A stretch of 64,000 bases of DNA, taken from Erythrobasidium yunnanense. Lineage: Eukaryota > Basidiomycota > Cystobasidiomycetes > Erythrobasidiales > Erythrobasidiaceae. Position numbers and translations under genes: made by a program. Of the stretch, positions 10,708 to 25,300 are shown in pieces. Position 1 is the first letter of the stretch. Every line of letters begins with the position of its first letter. The notes beneath the pieces were generated by a model. It saw only the letters and a list, made by a program, of their open reading frames with translations. It was not told the DNA's origin and searched no databases. The stretch spans positions 2,825,111-2,889,110 of the forward strand of contig BCJC01000002.1 of NCBI GenBank assembly GCA_001600175.1, in the 5' to 3' direction.

Positions 10708-13595
10708 GTGCAGAATCTCACAAGTCACAATCTATACTACATCTCTGATGAAGCCCTTCATCGCTGTTACAGCTTCTTCCGCTGGCATGTCCTGGCAGGC
10801 ATAACTCTCCCATTAGCAACCGCAGGCATCTTCGTGGCATGCAATACTAATCTCACAGTAGCGTATATTGATGCTCTGTTCAGTGCGCCCGATTCCTCCC
10901 TCTATCTATTCCTAGCAATGACAAATTGACTGATCGACGTCTGATGCTCCAGTGTGCACTTCTGCGCTATCTCTCACGGGACTCACTGTAGTCGACATGT
11001 CCGCAATGTCATTCGGTACGCTCTTCTCCCTTGCCTTCCTCCGCTAGCCAGTCTTAACTTACTCTCTCCCTCATCGTTATTCGCAGGCCAGCAATTCATC
11101 CTCTATCTCCTCCTCCAGCTCGGCTCCATTCAATCCATTTCTATACTCACACTCCTCGTCCGGCGCGCTACTTTCAATAAACGCTTCAGCGACCAACATC
11201 GGTATTTCCCTACGAGGAATAATAAGAGTATAAAAGAGGATGTGGAAGCTGCGGAAGTAGTGTTGGATTCGGTGCAGAGGGATGAGAGGGTGAGGGAGGA
11301 GAGGGACATAGAGGAGAATGCGAATCCGGATGAGGATGCGAATGAGCAAGACGGGCAAGAAGGGCAAGAGAGAAGCAATAGCAGTAATTCAGACGCACAA
11401 TCTGTTCATAGCTCCATCAACAATACGTCTTCCGGCAATAACAAGACAGATCAACCACGTAAAGTCGGCCGAGGCGGTTTTCCCAACCCTTTACTTTCTC
11501 TCTATTCCGAAGGCTGGACCCAACTTCGAAAACGCTACCGATCCAACAACCAAGAATTGGGTGAACCGCTTCTAGAACGACGCGGAGAAGAGAGGCAAGG
11601 AGGGGAAGTGCATGAAGAAAAAAGAAAAGAGGCGAGAGAGAAATGGGGGAGGAACTCGAGTATCAAACAGATATCAAGTGAGGGATTCATACGACTGGCC
11701 AAATTGGAGGTGAGCCTGCTCTACATGCGCGCTGTTATGGAAAAGCTTCGGTAAGGCTGAGTCGGTGTGTGGTGATGGATGACAGATCTCAGCGATGACG
11801 CTCCTTCTATACGCAACGACGACTTTCTGGATCTCCGTACAGCTGTTCGCAGTAATACTATGGGCGCCCTATTTCTCAGCTGGGCACTACGAGTCTACTT
11901 TCCAGAGCGGGGGATCACCTGGCACTTCCAAGACATGGTAAGCTCGCACCTCTTCTTTTCCGTTGTTGGCCTTCCTAGACTGCTGAATAAATACGCGATG
12001 GACAGGTTCGCGGTCTTCCAAGCTGCGTCCATGATGAATAACTGTGGCCTCACGCTCGTCGATACGAGCCTTATAGGCTTTCGAACAGCTTATATCATGC
12101 TCATTCCTGCTGTGTTCATGATCGTTGGTGGAAATCTGGGATATCCCGTTTTGTAAGTCAACTCACCTCAAATACCACCTTGGGCTGATCTTGTGATTTT
12201 CCTACCTGGTTTCCGATGTACTAGTGTCCGCGCAGGGCTATACATCTTCAACCGCTTCCTACCTAAACACTCCAACTTGAGACAATTAACGAATTTCATC
12301 CTCGCGCACCCGCGAAGAATCTTCATCTATCTCTTCCCACCATACGAGACCGTAGCTTTGGTCGTGGCTATCTGCATCTTGACGAGCGTAGATTGGATAG
12401 CGTTCTTTGTGAGTTCTTGCGAATCCACCCAAATTGGCTTATAGTCGACAATCGTGGATCTGATTGTGGAGAGACTAGGTATTGGACATCAACTATGAAT
12501 CAAATACAGTATTCACGATCCCAGCTGGGTCAGCCGTCATATCCGGTCTCGTGCAGAGTGTCTCAGTCCGGTAAGCTGCCTGCCCTGATTCTCGACGCTA
12601 GCGGTGAGTCTTACACTACTTTCTACTCAGATCGGCTGGCTTCTACGTCGTCGGCCTATACGAGACTGCGCCAGCTCTTCACATCTTGTACATCTTCATG
12701 GTACGTCCCCTCTCCCCTCTCTTTCCATCATTGCCTTCGCTGACCTCTCTGTATCCGTTCAAACAGATGATCTTCGCCATATATCCACTAGCACTAGCTA
12801 TCCGAGCCACGAATGTGTATGAAGAAAAAGCACTGGGCATTACTGAAAGTAATGAACTCGATACGGCGCATGGGCTTGAGCATCTCAAACAGGAGGAAGG
12901 CTATGTCGGACTACACTTCAAGGAACAATTGGCAGTGCGTCTGCTCGTTTTGTCTTTCTTTGCCGGGACAAGCTGACGGTCTTTTGGCTCGATAGTACGA
13001 TGTTTGGTATATCATCTTCACGGTCTGGCTCAGTACGCGGCGAATTATTGTAGTCCTCGAATGCACAACGTACTGATCTCGAGGTTTAGTCTGCATCATC
13101 GAAAGAAGTCAGCTCGAATCGGCGTCAAATCAGACTTTCGGCAACTTCAGTATCTTTATGGTGATTTTCGAAGTCTGCTCAGCGTATGGTGAGAAGGCAG
13201 CTTTCACATCCCTTCGATTGCAGCTTACAACGTACGCGCAGCCAACGTCGGTTTGTCAATAGGCAATTCTTCAGTAAGTCTAGCCAACAAGGCTATGAGC
13301 TGGTTCTGAGCTATAACGAATGACTATAGAGCAATACGAGTACCTCAGCCAATTTCAGACATCTTAGCAAGCTCATACTGTGCGTTACGATGATAAGAGG
13401 TCGGACGCGAGGCCTGCCTATCCAGATCGACAGAAGCATAATGACGCCTGTGAGTGACAACTCCGAAAGTCGAAATACTCCGTATTAGCTAATACTGGTA
13501 CACTTGTTCAGCGCGAGCTTGACAAACACGGCGATCCGCCTGAAAAGCCTATGCAAGAGAAACGGCCTGCACAAGAAGCGCAACAGGAGGCATGA
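10708..13595 (+). CDS. TRK1: TRK-family high-affinity potassium transporter
   Basis: Fifteen exons join in phase to 682 aa: 10708-10882, 10953-11015, 11087-11709, 11786-11937, 12006-12152, 12225-12408, 12445-12478, 12510-12570, 12631-12700, 12767-12934, 12996-13032, 13090-13188, 13242-13273, 13330-13449, 13512-13595. TRK proteins carry K+ across the plasma membrane using four MPM pore repeats. Visible family motifs are YIDALF-MCTSALSLTGLTVVDMS (pore 1, across an intron), NNCGLTLVDTSLI (pore 2), VRSAGFYVVGLYETAPA (pore 3) and NVGLSIGN (pore 4), then RGRTRGLPIQIDRSIMTP. The hydrophilic loop between the first and second MPM units (exon 3) is short and charged. The protein is shorter than many fungal TRKs, which often exceed 900 aa. 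It converges on ATR, with about 106 bp between the two stops. Confidence 0.93.
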
Positions 13596-13701
13596 AATAG
13601 TATAGCGTAGAATGTAAGATGCTGTTGCTTGTAGCAGTGCAGAAGAATGCAAATGTAGCATACGACGACAATCATAAGGGACCCATATCTTCTAGACTTC
13701 T

Positions 13702-16700
13702 CTACATCCATGCACTCCATCCACAGTACATACCTCCCAGGTTCCTCGGGTCCGTGGCCTCCTTGAACAGGTTCTCTACCGTCATCTCGACAGCCGTAAC
13801 AGTTTCTTTCGGTTCTCCCCTCGTCGTAGCTTGCAATCCCTTCAGTTTATTCGACATGATCTGTAAAGCTCCTCTAGCTTCCTCTTTTCTCGCTTCTTCC
13901 TCTCGTTTCGCTTTATCTTCTGCTCGTTCGCCTTTCAGGCTTGCGAACGCTTTCCTGCTGGTCGATGGACGGATAAGATGTAGTTCCAACAGAGGATCGT
14001 GGATGAAGGACTCCAGGACACTGAGAAGGGAGTTCTTGTTCTCTCGTAAGATACGAAGAGTCGTCTCGCAGCACCGTCGGAAGACGCCTTCTACCCCCGT
14101 TATTCCGAAAGCGTCGACGATGTTTTGAGTAAGGCGGAAAGGCACTTTCTCCTGAATGTCGAAGTAGACGAAGCCCTGCAAACATACTAGTAAGCAGGTA
14201 TTCGCTAAATGAGCCGGTAATGCTTACCATGCCGAACAAGCAGTTGAAGTCCACATGTACGACATCTCCGTTCGTGGTATCCAGCAGAATGTTCTCTCCG
14301 TGCCGATCGCCCAATCTGGGTGGGTAAACAAAGCACATCAGCTTCGAAATCTCTGTCTGTTGAAGCATTGAATGTGCCTTACCCTAATACGAAGCCGACC
14401 ATCGACATGACGGCAGCTGTCCTTCCGAATGCAGTCCTTGCTTTCAGCCATGCGGTTGGCTCAGGAAAGTTATCGAGGAACCATTCATGGAAGACTGGCG
14501 GGAATTTCGGCAAGACCTTTTCTGAGAATGCCCTGCCACACGCAGAGAGATCGGCGTGCTTCTGCTGGTCTTTGAGGCCGTCATATACTTTCTTGAGTTC
14601 GTCGCTCTGGAGCAAGACTAAGCTTCAGTAAAACGTTACATAAGCTAAAGTCCGAAGGAGGCACTCACCCATGCAGGTATACCCTTCGGCTCATAGCACT
14701 TGATCATCAGGTGTCGGACGCCTGCCGTGTCTGGTACCCATTCGATCAGACCGCAAGATTCATGCAGCGGTATGACAGTGTATGTTCGGATGTCTGAACA
14801 CCGGGGTTAGCTCACTATTCACTCTATTCCTGACTTGTGACCTACGAAGATTGCGTTTTCTAGACTCTGCATCTTTTTTCAGTAGCCGATTGATCAGGGA
14901 AGTACATTCCAGGAGACGGCTATCTTTGCGGAGATCATCTTGAGGCTTGTCCAAAAAGCGGTGGTACTGCCCATCTGACCCTTCGATGACTAGCTTTCTT
15001 GGTTTTGCAACAGAGCTCATGATTTCGATTTCGTCGGCAAAGCCTGAAACCCAACAGTCAGCTGTGGGGCTGCATTGAATTGGAATGCATTCTCTCACCT
15101 TTGAAAGTGACTAGCTCCTGCGGGAATGGGTTGTGGGTCATTACTGTCTTTGGATCCGTCGGCAGAGTAACCGTCATAGATGACTGAAACGGCATAATAA
15201 TGGGACAAGGGAGCATCCCTCGCAACACAGGGAAGTGATGCTTCATGCTCAGAACTCTGAGATCCTGAGTATCGTAGTTGGCGACGTGAAGTAGCTGCTT
15301 GACAAAGCCCTGCAGGATTCGCTCGATGTCGCCCAGCTTGAGAGATCTGTCACCAGGTACAACTGTCCTTCTGGTTGCAATGCTCTTGGCCCGATCGACA
15401 ATGATCTGGATTCTGCGACGTCGGTCTGCTACTGTGGAATTGATCTGTCCGACAACGGTCCATATGGCTTGCTGAGGGTAGTCTAGGAGGACTTTTCCTA
15501 TGAGTGCTGCCAGCATGTCCGTGACGAGGTGGAATGGATGGCTGACTCGACTTGCCAACTGTGGTAGTACAGAAAGCCACTGCAAAGGCAATTCAGCGCG
15601 ATCAATCTGACGCCGCTTTAAGAGACGCTTACCATGTATGACGGCAACTTCTCTTGTGCCCTGCGAATATGGGCAGCTATCTTTGAATATGTTTCGTGCG
15701 CAATTTGCCCATCGTTTGCAGGACGGCCAGATGTACGTTTCCTACGAAGCGACCGTTCGATTTAGACAGCGTCTCATCAACTTTTGGAATAGGTAACATA
15801 CTTGTTCGACGTAGTCGGTGCTGCAGCTTTGCCCTTTGCTTCATACTGTCTGACTTGATCGAAAGCTCCAAGATCCAGCCATATTGTGAGGAGACGCGGC
15901 AGGGCTTGATATATGAACTTGGTACCGTATCGCAGTGCTTTGGCGAAATAATGCACAGCATTTTCCATATCCCGCAGCAGAGTGGCACTAAGACATGTAT
16001 CAGTCAGAACGTGCGTGTCAGTCAGTAGACCCACTTCTTTTGAAGGCTAGAGTCGCTTCCATGGCTGTACGGAGCTGCAGCTTGCAGGAGATCATCGGAG
16101 TATTGACCGAGGCGATAGTAGCCCGCTTCCCAGCTAACATAAGCGTCAGCATGTCCTGATACTCTCGCGCTGTCTGGACTTACGAAGTGTCGAGCTTGAT
16201 AGCCCTTTGGTACCGTGAAATTACCTCATTGTAGTCAAAGCGGCCCGTGTCTTGCATCCAACGAGCGCTTCGCAGAACCGCCTGTAACGATAGCGTAAGT
16301 AGCTGTGCGCGCTGCGGGTGAGAAATCATACCTTGGCCATGATCAATCGAATCGCTGGATCTGGGTGTTCAGGTGCTGCATAATGCTTATTCAACAAGCC
16401 AAGGCCATTCAGACCTTGTTCGATTTCTTGTAGAGCCCGATAGAGCTGATCGTTGGCCCTGTACAATTTAGCACTTTGAACGAAGGTGAAGCCTGCGTGG
16501 AGCTGATTGGCCTGTAATATGGCGCTGTATGCTGTTTGAAGATGTCCGGCTTTGATAGCAATCTTTGACGTTGACAGCCACAAAGATCCGAGATTGGGAT
16601 CGTTGTCCACCGATCTGCATGCAGGTCAGTCAAGGACAAGAACACGAAAGGCCGGTGGCTTACGTGAGTCTCAGGATGTTCCTGCGCATATTGAGAATGG

Positions 16701-19700
16701 ATTCTCTGGTTCGGAAAGTAGGAGCAGATAGGTCCAGACGAGGAGCGAGAGCTTGTGTTTCCGCTCGGTTGGAATGCCGCTGACTTGCATGAGCAGGAAG
16801 GTCGTTTGTAAGGCTGCTGAGCTCGTGGAGAATGTGTAGATCGACGACGGCATCGTAGACTCGATTGTACGAATCTTTACTCGCAGTCGTGATACCGCCG
16901 CCCACCATTTCGGCCGCTTGCGATATCGATGTCTCCATTTGAGCAGGATCTCCGTTTCGCCAGGCTAAGACAACTTGAGCGAATGCATACTCAGGACATG
17001 AGAGCGCTCGACCGCTGACCGCCTTCTCCAGAGCATCCATATCACCGGAAATCAGTGCACTTTCTATCTCGTAGGGCATCAAGAGACCTTGCCAGTCATA
17101 CGTTTTCGTCTGTAAGCCCGCAATGTGGGTGCGCAAAGAGTCTGCAACGACAAATGTCTAAGTAAGCCGGGGCCGTATAGACCGCTTTAGGTACCGACGT
17201 ACCATAGTGACCGAGGTTGCGCAGACAGCGTAAGAGACCTATGTGAGATTCGGGGCTGTCTGGCTCGAGCTGAAGCTGCACTTCCCAGCAACTCTGGGCT
17301 GACGTCCACCTTCCTGTCATCTCATGTTCCCTGATCTGATGCTGCAACGAAGGTGACAGTATAGAGGCGGATACCCCAACCATGCCATCGGGCTCGTTGA
17401 GTTCGGCGTAGATGAGATGTAGCTTTTCGTAATAGGGCTGGAGTTGCATTGCATCTGTACTAGGTCGCTGAGTGAAGAGGATCTTTTCATAATTGAGGAG
17501 GGCACGAGCAAAACTCTTCGAGTTGAGTGCGGCATTTGCGACGGAGTCTTGAGGCAGCGTCCTGAACATCTGCTCAATGAGTCTGACTGGAGCCAAAGCC
17601 TGCTCAAGCTCGACCTTCTTTCCAGACTTCCTGTATTTCTTCTGGCAATACGTGTAACGAGACTTGATCCAGGTGTTTAGATGATCCATAAGCTCAAAGA
17701 CGGCCTGAAATTACGCTCAGCTTGTTAACATTGCATTACTCAGGCTAGCGTTTAGTTCACCTGCGCGCATAAGGACCTAGAATCACTCGTCATCTTTGAA
17801 GGCAGCGGAGTAATCTGATCTTGCAGGACGGTGTATATTTCCTTTGCGATGAGTTCCGTCCCTTTGGCGTTGCCGCTAGTTATGATGTAGAATACAAGGT
17901 ACGGCAGGACAAAGAGGGCCACTGTGAGATCATGACCACGTCGCACGGCTGCGCGGAAGGGAGAGAAAATAGCTTTGGCGCTTCTTGGGTTGCCAAAGCG
18001 TTGTGACTGATCATTAACGAGTTGGTGTATCAAGTCTGATGTCCAGCTTTGCAACCATTCTCGGTACGTCGACGCGCGTGTGAAGAGCGGATACGTGAGT
18101 TCCTCACGTGGTGGCTGCTCCACCTGAATCATTGTAGAAATTAGATGATCTATGATCTCTCGTGCGGACGGCGAAAGTTTGTTCCATCTTTCACGAGTTC
18201 CAGTATCCACTCCGGTATGGAAGATATGGTTCTTCCTGCTTCTCTCATCGTAACCGCATACCGCTGCTAAACCTTTGATGGCTACGAATAGACCATTTTG
18301 CTGATCGGGATCATTTGTCGACCGGAGGGCTTTGACAAGAACCTTCTCCAGAGTATAAAGGCAGAATTGTATGCACTCATTGTCCTCGCGTAAGTCGTGC
18401 TGAAGGATGAAGGGTGCTGCTTCGTTCGGAAAGGTTGTACGATCGGGATCAAGGGCACCGACCATTCCCAGCGCCCGAAGCGCAAGAGGCCGAGCACCAG
18501 ATTTGCTACCGGCATTTCTTATGCTGGATTGGAGGAGACCATGCACAAGTTGTCCTAGTGCTGGCGCAAATGAACTACCAGATGCAAGGGAGTAGATCTT
18601 GGCTGTGTGTCTCTTCAGGAACGCAACCAGTTCCCGCAAAGCCTGTATCTGTACTGTTTCGTCGAATGTGTCGAGGCGTGTTAGGAAGCCCGTGATTTGT
18701 TGTTCGAAGCTGTGTTGCTCCACTGCGTCAGACACTACAGAATAGAGAGGCTTGAGCTCTTCTATCCCAGAGAGGTCTGCGATATTGTAAATGGCTGTTC
18801 CCAGCTCCTTTTTTGGTCGCTGAAGACAGTGAGTCAATATAGACTGAACCACCTTACGTTCGGTCTCGGTCAGGCTCGGCCATGCTTGCACGAAAGCTGC
18901 AGAAGTCTGCGCAAAGATGGGCTTGGCGTCGGCTAGTACTAGAGTTGTTGTGAGCGTCTGCCACAAAAGAAGGGTCTGACGGCGAAGAAGTTGATCTTTG
19001 AAGCATAGCTGGAGTATGGACATAATCTGCCATAATTTGACAGATCAGCCGCTTGCGGCAAGATAGGACGAAGGCAGAAGCATCGCTTGCCTGAGGTGTC
19101 ACTCCCGATATGCTAGCTCCTACTGTCTTCACCAAGAGACCCAAGCCTTGCAGAATCTCGGATCGCTCTGAGGCGCTCTTGCGGCCATACATACCGCGCA
19201 ATAGGTCACCTGCTCTTCCGAAAATCGTCAAGAGTGGGCGCCCGAGCTGTACAGGGGCTGGAGTATTCTTGTCTATTTCTGTGAAAACTCTCGAGAGGAT
19301 CGTATCGAAAGTACCCTGCAGCCACTTCAGCATCATAATGTAAGTAGGGAGCGACCAACTACTCACGTTTCTGACACATTCGGGGTCCCGAGCAGCCCGT
19401 ATGATAATCTCCAGCAGAAGAGCAGGAAGGTTGCTAGTGAGGATTTGCTGGAATGTATAGTCTACACCACTTCTGCGTAGGACAGAGCTGAAGAAATCGC
19501 GGCATTCCGCGAACTTTGTAGGAGGTCGGAAGTAAAGTGGAGCGAAGATGTAGTCGGCATTGAGAATGAGAAGTTCGGCTACGCTTGTTTCCGTCATCTG
19601 GCTGACGAGGTCAATGAGGTTGGCTTGTGCGCGGTCGACCGCGACGGCTAAGAACAGGCGAGCGATGCCTTGTGAGCGTAGAAAAGCTTGCACAGGCAGT

Positions 19701-22343
19701 CTGAGAATATCCACGAAGGCGTAGAGTAGATGATAGGAAGAACCCATGTTCTCGGCCAACAAGGTACATAGGTATTCGAGATGAGGTGAGAAGAGCTTGT
19801 ATGCTCCTGTCTTGCGGTACGCCATGAGCTCGTCCAACTGCGTTCGACCATGCTTAGCTCTCCTTACACCCAGCAACCCTGAAGACTGCGCCTCACCTGC
19901 GTAGTCAAAAGCGCCTTCAATTGGCCTTGTTGTGCAAGGGCGATGACTATAAGCCCCAACACCGGGCCTACAAGCTGATTCTGTACACGTTTGGCTAGTT
20001 GCATTATAGTTGAGAGTGTAGTCGCCTTGACTGCGGGCGTGCCGGTCTTGAGCATCTTGTCTAGTCTGTCAAGGTACGTCTGCAGATGCCCGTGAGGTGA
20101 CAGATTGGGCTTCACAGAACAATGCTTGAGGATAATCGCGTTCATGAGTAAGCTGCGCTTGAGTTAGTTACCAGTACATACTGTACTTTGTGTGAGTTTA
20201 GTACTCACCCTGCTGCTATCCTTACATTTCTCGAGCTGTTGTTCAGGAAAGCCAGAATGGATCTCGCAGATCCTTCACCACTCAACGGAAAGTTTTCCAA
20301 TATTGTAGAAGGGCTGGAGTGGTTGACTGCCGCAATTGCCAGAGACAATGCCGTTGAGCGTGATTTAATTGGCAATGTCTCTAGAAAAGCCGTATCTTGG
20401 CAAGCCAGGAGGACATCATCGGAGATGGCGCTGACAGAGTCGTCGACACGCGTTGTGGTATCATGCTCAGGCATGCAGCTTGAGCACGTCTTCGGCTGAG
20501 TGCTGTAAGGATTGGAAAGTAGGCAGAGAATAGACCAACAAGCTGTCAAGTCTTGCACACTTCGACATTCCCTGATCTTGCGAGACAAAAAAGTCTGCCA
20601 GCCTTCCTGACTTGCGGCGGCACTGTCTGTATCGCCAAAGTATTGTTCAATTGCGGCTTTCGTATCCAGATCGGACCAAGTGCTCTGGATCGAGACCGTC
20701 CCATTCTGCACTTGAATGTCGCCGATGGCATCTAGCGTACGTTTTCGAGGGTGAGAGGGCAGAGCTGCCAGAACTTGAACTCGTTTCTGCTGTAAGACTA
20801 CCGCTCGAATCTTCGAAGCTGCGTTCGGGGTATGTAGTGAAGTCTTTTGTAGCCAACGTCGGAGGTCGTCTTGATCTCTAGGCGAAAGCTGCTTGGCAAG
20901 ACATTGGCCAGAGTTGCGGCCTTGACTATCGTTAGATATGCGCGCTGCCAGTAGCAGCAGAATTGAGGTCTTAGTGCAGGTTAAATCGGATGCCTCTCCA
21001 TTGGCATCGTTTGCCAGATTGGGACATGGTTCCACGAGCCGCTGCACCAGCTCGTGGGAATGATCCTTGACGAAACGAGCGAGTTGATTCGATAAGAAAG
21101 GGTCTTCGGCAGTTGATGCGAGTACGGCAGCTAATGTGCTGCATAGTTGCTGATCGATCTCGGTGTCTTCGGCAGGCGGAGACGTTGCCTCAGGCGTTGT
21201 GACCTCCGATGGCGTAAGTCTGGTAGCGTAGACCTCCAGTACTCGATTGCTGACAGCAGATCGGGAAGGACTGGATATCATGGAGGCGTGTGAGCAGTCA
21301 AAGAGCCGCTCGACTAGCTGAAGACGTGCTAGAACAGATTGCGAAGAGGTTGCTTTGCCCTTGCCCTTCTTGTCGGACTGAAGGCCCCAATCTGACGGAT
21401 GGCCGATGAGCGCTTCCACAATGCGGGTGACACAGTCTGTACTCCATGTCGTGCTGAGTGTGATCGATTTAACCATAATTCGGAGCAGGGACAGCTGGAG
21501 CGCAGAGCCTTCTGCAGCTGTCTGGAGCGACACGAAGAAGGGTCTTATCTCTCGAGAGTTATTTTCTGTGAAGACATCCTCGTTATCGCTGTTGGTGCCC
21601 TTGAAAAGCGCGAGTCTTCGGGGGTAGACCGTACCAGCTTGGGAGGAAAGGGCTGGACATCATAGTCAGGCTCGTACTATTTGCAGAGCTCATCTGTATA
21701 AGAATGATAACGCACCTTCCAGCGCTATTGACAGCTCCGAAAGATACTCTCTATGCTTATCAACACCGTCCTCTCCGGCGCGATAGAACTGCGTATGCAA
21801 AGTATTTGCAACACGAGCGATGCATTCTTCCATAGAGAGTCTGAGTTTCTCGTATCGCTTCGCATTTGCGACTGAAAGCTTTGTGGGAGGTGTTCCTAAC
21901 AGAGCCAGCTTTCTGAGCATTTGCGGCAGAAAACATACAGCCATCTCTTCCTCTTGTTCTCCCTCGTGTGATCCATTTTGCTGGCCATTGCTTGCAGATC
22001 CAGCTTTCGGTCGTTCTGCTGGCGGTCGGTAAAGTGCATAGTCTTGATATTTCTGCAGGAAGTTGACGATGACCTCCCAGATAGCTGTATCGTTTGCAAC
22101 AACATTGCTACTGCTATTGCTGCTCTTTGCTTCTTCTTTGAGGTTCATCTTCGCCAGTTTTGTCGCGATATGGAACAGCCGCGTCCGTCCTTGTTCGGAT
22201 CCATCGTTTTCGCTCTCTGCATTGCGCAAGATGGTGTTGAAGAGGGCAATCGTTGACGATGGGGCTTCCAGCGGCTCATCCATGGTTTTAGCGTCATGAG
22301 AGATGGTTGCAGAGCAAAGAGACGAAATCAAGTTGCGAACCAA
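13702..22343 (-). CDS. MEC1: ATR/Mec1/Rad3 checkpoint PI3-kinase-like kinase
   Basis: A long gene of about 20 exons. In the family this serine/threonine kinase senses RPA-coated single-stranded DNA with Ddc2/ATRIP and starts the replication and damage checkpoint. HEAT-like helical exons fill roughly 22343-17750 and a FAT-like region follows to about 15600. The kinase domain lies near 15100-13900, with [12 protein letters not shown] (nucleotide-binding strand), [13 protein letters not shown] (catalytic loop) and HVDFNCLF (metal-binding DFx). The stretch [16 protein letters not shown] is typical of the ATR activation segment, and the protein ends in a FATC motif ([11 protein letters not shown]). 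The start at 22343 is the first ATG of the N-terminal frame; an internal ATG at 22283 ([10 protein letters not shown]) is an alternative. Only about 50 bp separate this start from the ligase stop, so the promoter must overlap the ligase gene. Confidence 0.92.
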
Positions 22344-22393
22344 GGTAGCATTGCATTGAGCGAGAAGAACAGAGCATAGTCGTTACAATAGAT

Positions 22394-25300
22394 TTACCAG
22401 AAGTCACCACCTCCACCATCTCCGCCGCCTTTCTTCTTGTTTTTGCCTTGGCCAGATGCAGCTGCTTGTTTTTGGTAGGCTTCCGCGACCTGTATGCGCG
22501 CGAAGACGGGTCAGACTGGGCTACCACAACATACATAGCTTCTTCACTCACAAACTCGGCCGTTGACGCGTCTTCGGGATCTTTGTCGTCACGAATTCTG
22601 GGAGATGCAGCATTAGCGCTGGCTCGCTTCATATGCCGATTTTGCTTACCTGATAAAGCGAGGGAATCGCAGAGAGATACCTCTGGGATCGCACTGTTCA
22701 TGAAGTAGAATCAGTCAGCAAGCTTCTCATGATGCGGCAAGGTCACCTACCAGACCCTTCCCAGCAGTGTAGACCGGACTGAGGGAGAGATCGGCAGCGA
22801 GGACTTCCCAGAGCATCTTCGGCTCAAAGAAGACGTCCGGCTTTGCATCTCCGACATCGTAGTAAGCCTTCTTTCCTGAAACCTCAAGCGGGTTCAAGCT
22901 CTTGAAGTGGCTTTCTAGCATTTCCTCGCTGAAGCCTGTACCGATCTTGGTGATTGCTTGATATGTCTCGCTTTCGGGATCGTAGCATGCCAGCAGGAAG
23001 GCTCCGTAAACTGAGGTACGCTTGCCTCGTCCGTGATACCCTCCGATGACGACCAGGTCGAAAGAGTCGCCAATACCAGCGAGATAATCTTTCTTGAGCT
23101 GTTGAGTATCGGGTTCAGCGCTGTGATTCAGCTTTCGATATAGGGCCGGTTCACCTTCAACCAGTTCATACTGCGTCGACTCGGCTCGTAGGTAGCATCG
23201 TCGCCCTCAAGCATCTTGACCATGAGACCTTCGCACGAGTCTTTGATACTCTCATCAAGGAAAGTCTGGATCTCTTCCGTCGAATGAGCATCTGCTGACT
23301 TCGCAAAGGCAAATTGGCCGTGGAACGGTGTGAAGTGCTGTCGAAGAAGCTCTCGACGGGCAGCTAGATCTTTGCGAAGTAGGGTCTGAACAAACGACAG
23401 TCAGCTTGCTGTAACTGCGCCTGAGAGCTAAGGGACCGACCTCGCCGTTCAGATACAGTAGGTCGAAAGCAAAGATGTGCACTTTGACCTTAATATCTTC
23501 CGCTTTGACATCCTTTCGCTTTCTTCTACTGAGCTCTTGGAAAGGTAGGATCTTGTTTTCGTCCTTGTCCCATGCTACAGCTTCAGCGTCCAGCACGAAC
23601 GATTCTGTGTTCTCTTTGATAGACTGTACCATCAAGCAGTCAGTCCCATCTCTTGATCTGGTAACGCAAAACTGTCTTACATTCTGCATATGCTCGACAA
23701 GGTCCGGATACTTCACAGTCATGTCCTCAGAATTACGACTGAAGACTGACAGTTTGCCGTTGTGATAGTGTACTTGAGCTCTTTCTCCATCGTACTTGTA
23801 CTCGCAGGTGAACTTCTTGCCCTCGAATCGATCGAGAACTTCGTTGATTGCTTTTGTAGGCTTGGCCAACATCGGCTTGAGCGGGATGCCTGCACATCAA
23901 CCTGTGTCAGCTACTTAGTTCGCCAAAGCATAGTGGTGAAACTGACCTGGTGTAAGTTTGATAGTCTCCTGCAAAAGCTTGGGACCGCCTTCAAGCAATG
24001 GCGGAACGACCATATCATAGTTCGGGCATTCCGAAAAGACCGCTTTGACGATCTTGCTTCCTTCTTCAAGATCTTTGACAATTCCATCTTTGCTAATGCT
24101 TTTTCCTGACTTATGATGTTGCGTAGTTACGATGGCAGAAGCTAGACAGCCTAGAACGGTAGCTTCTGCTAGTCCGATACGAAGCTTGCCTTCCAGAGAT
24201 CGAATAATGAACTTCGCTTCTTGGCCTTGACAAGCTGCTAGAAGGCCATTGATGGTGCCGACCTTCTTGTTTTGCGACTATGAAGCAAATGCGTAAGTTA
24301 GTGCTATACGAGCGCAAGCGCATACACATACGCTTGCACCTGTGGTCTTGGCGATCTCTTTGAGCTTGTTGAAGACGTGCTGAACAGTCAGCGGTTTAGG
24401 CTTGAACAGGGTTGACTGCGTAGCTCGTGAGTTCTAGTCAGGGCGGGAATGTCGCGAATTAGCCTTCACGCACAGCAAGCTCGTGAAGGAACCGTCACGT
24501 ACCATTGCTACGAGACCTAAATCTCCGACTTTCTTGTATTCGAGATCGATATGCTTTGCAGTGGCTCCGGTAGCTTGCGCGATAGCCTTCTTCAGAAGTC
24601 CTTCTCCAATTCCTAGCTCGAGACCTTCGTAGTCGGGACAGATCTGCGGTATAAATTCTGCTCAGCGCAAATCAGATGCATACAATGCGGAGCCTGTACT
24701 TACGCGATTAATGCATAGATAGACGACTTTCAGTAGGTCCCCGGACGTCCTTTCCACTACTGAGCAGAGGAAAGTGGTGAGATGCTCTGCGATCTCAAGT
24801 CGCTTGGTCGTGCTGTCGATTCGTTCGAAGACTTCGGCTAGGGCGGCGTAAGGGACCCTGACAAGGCGCATGTGTGAGACAAGACGCAGGTGAAGATAAT
24901 GCGAAATGAACTCACGGATCTCCTGCCTTCCAATCCAAAGACTTCCCGTGCTTGCCTTTGCTGCTTCCAGCTACCTTCTTCGTGAAGATCTCGGCACTGC
25001 GGACATGAAACCTGTAAGTATAGCTTAATTGTGAAATATCAGGCAACGCACAGCTTGACTGCCTGCTCCTCTTCAGCTTCGGTATCCACCTCCGACTCTC
25101 CAGCTTGTTCATTGCCTTCAGCATCGACTCCGCTAGTCTCGCCTGCATCTTCGTCTGAAGCAGCCTTTGACTTCTTGACGGCGTCTTCCTCTACCTCGTC
25201 GTCTGTAGCTTTCGCTTTGCCCTTGTCAGCAGCCTTCTTGCCGTTCGAGCTTGAAGCGGTTGCTTTAGACTTTGCGAGCGCGAAGATAGATGCTACCTTG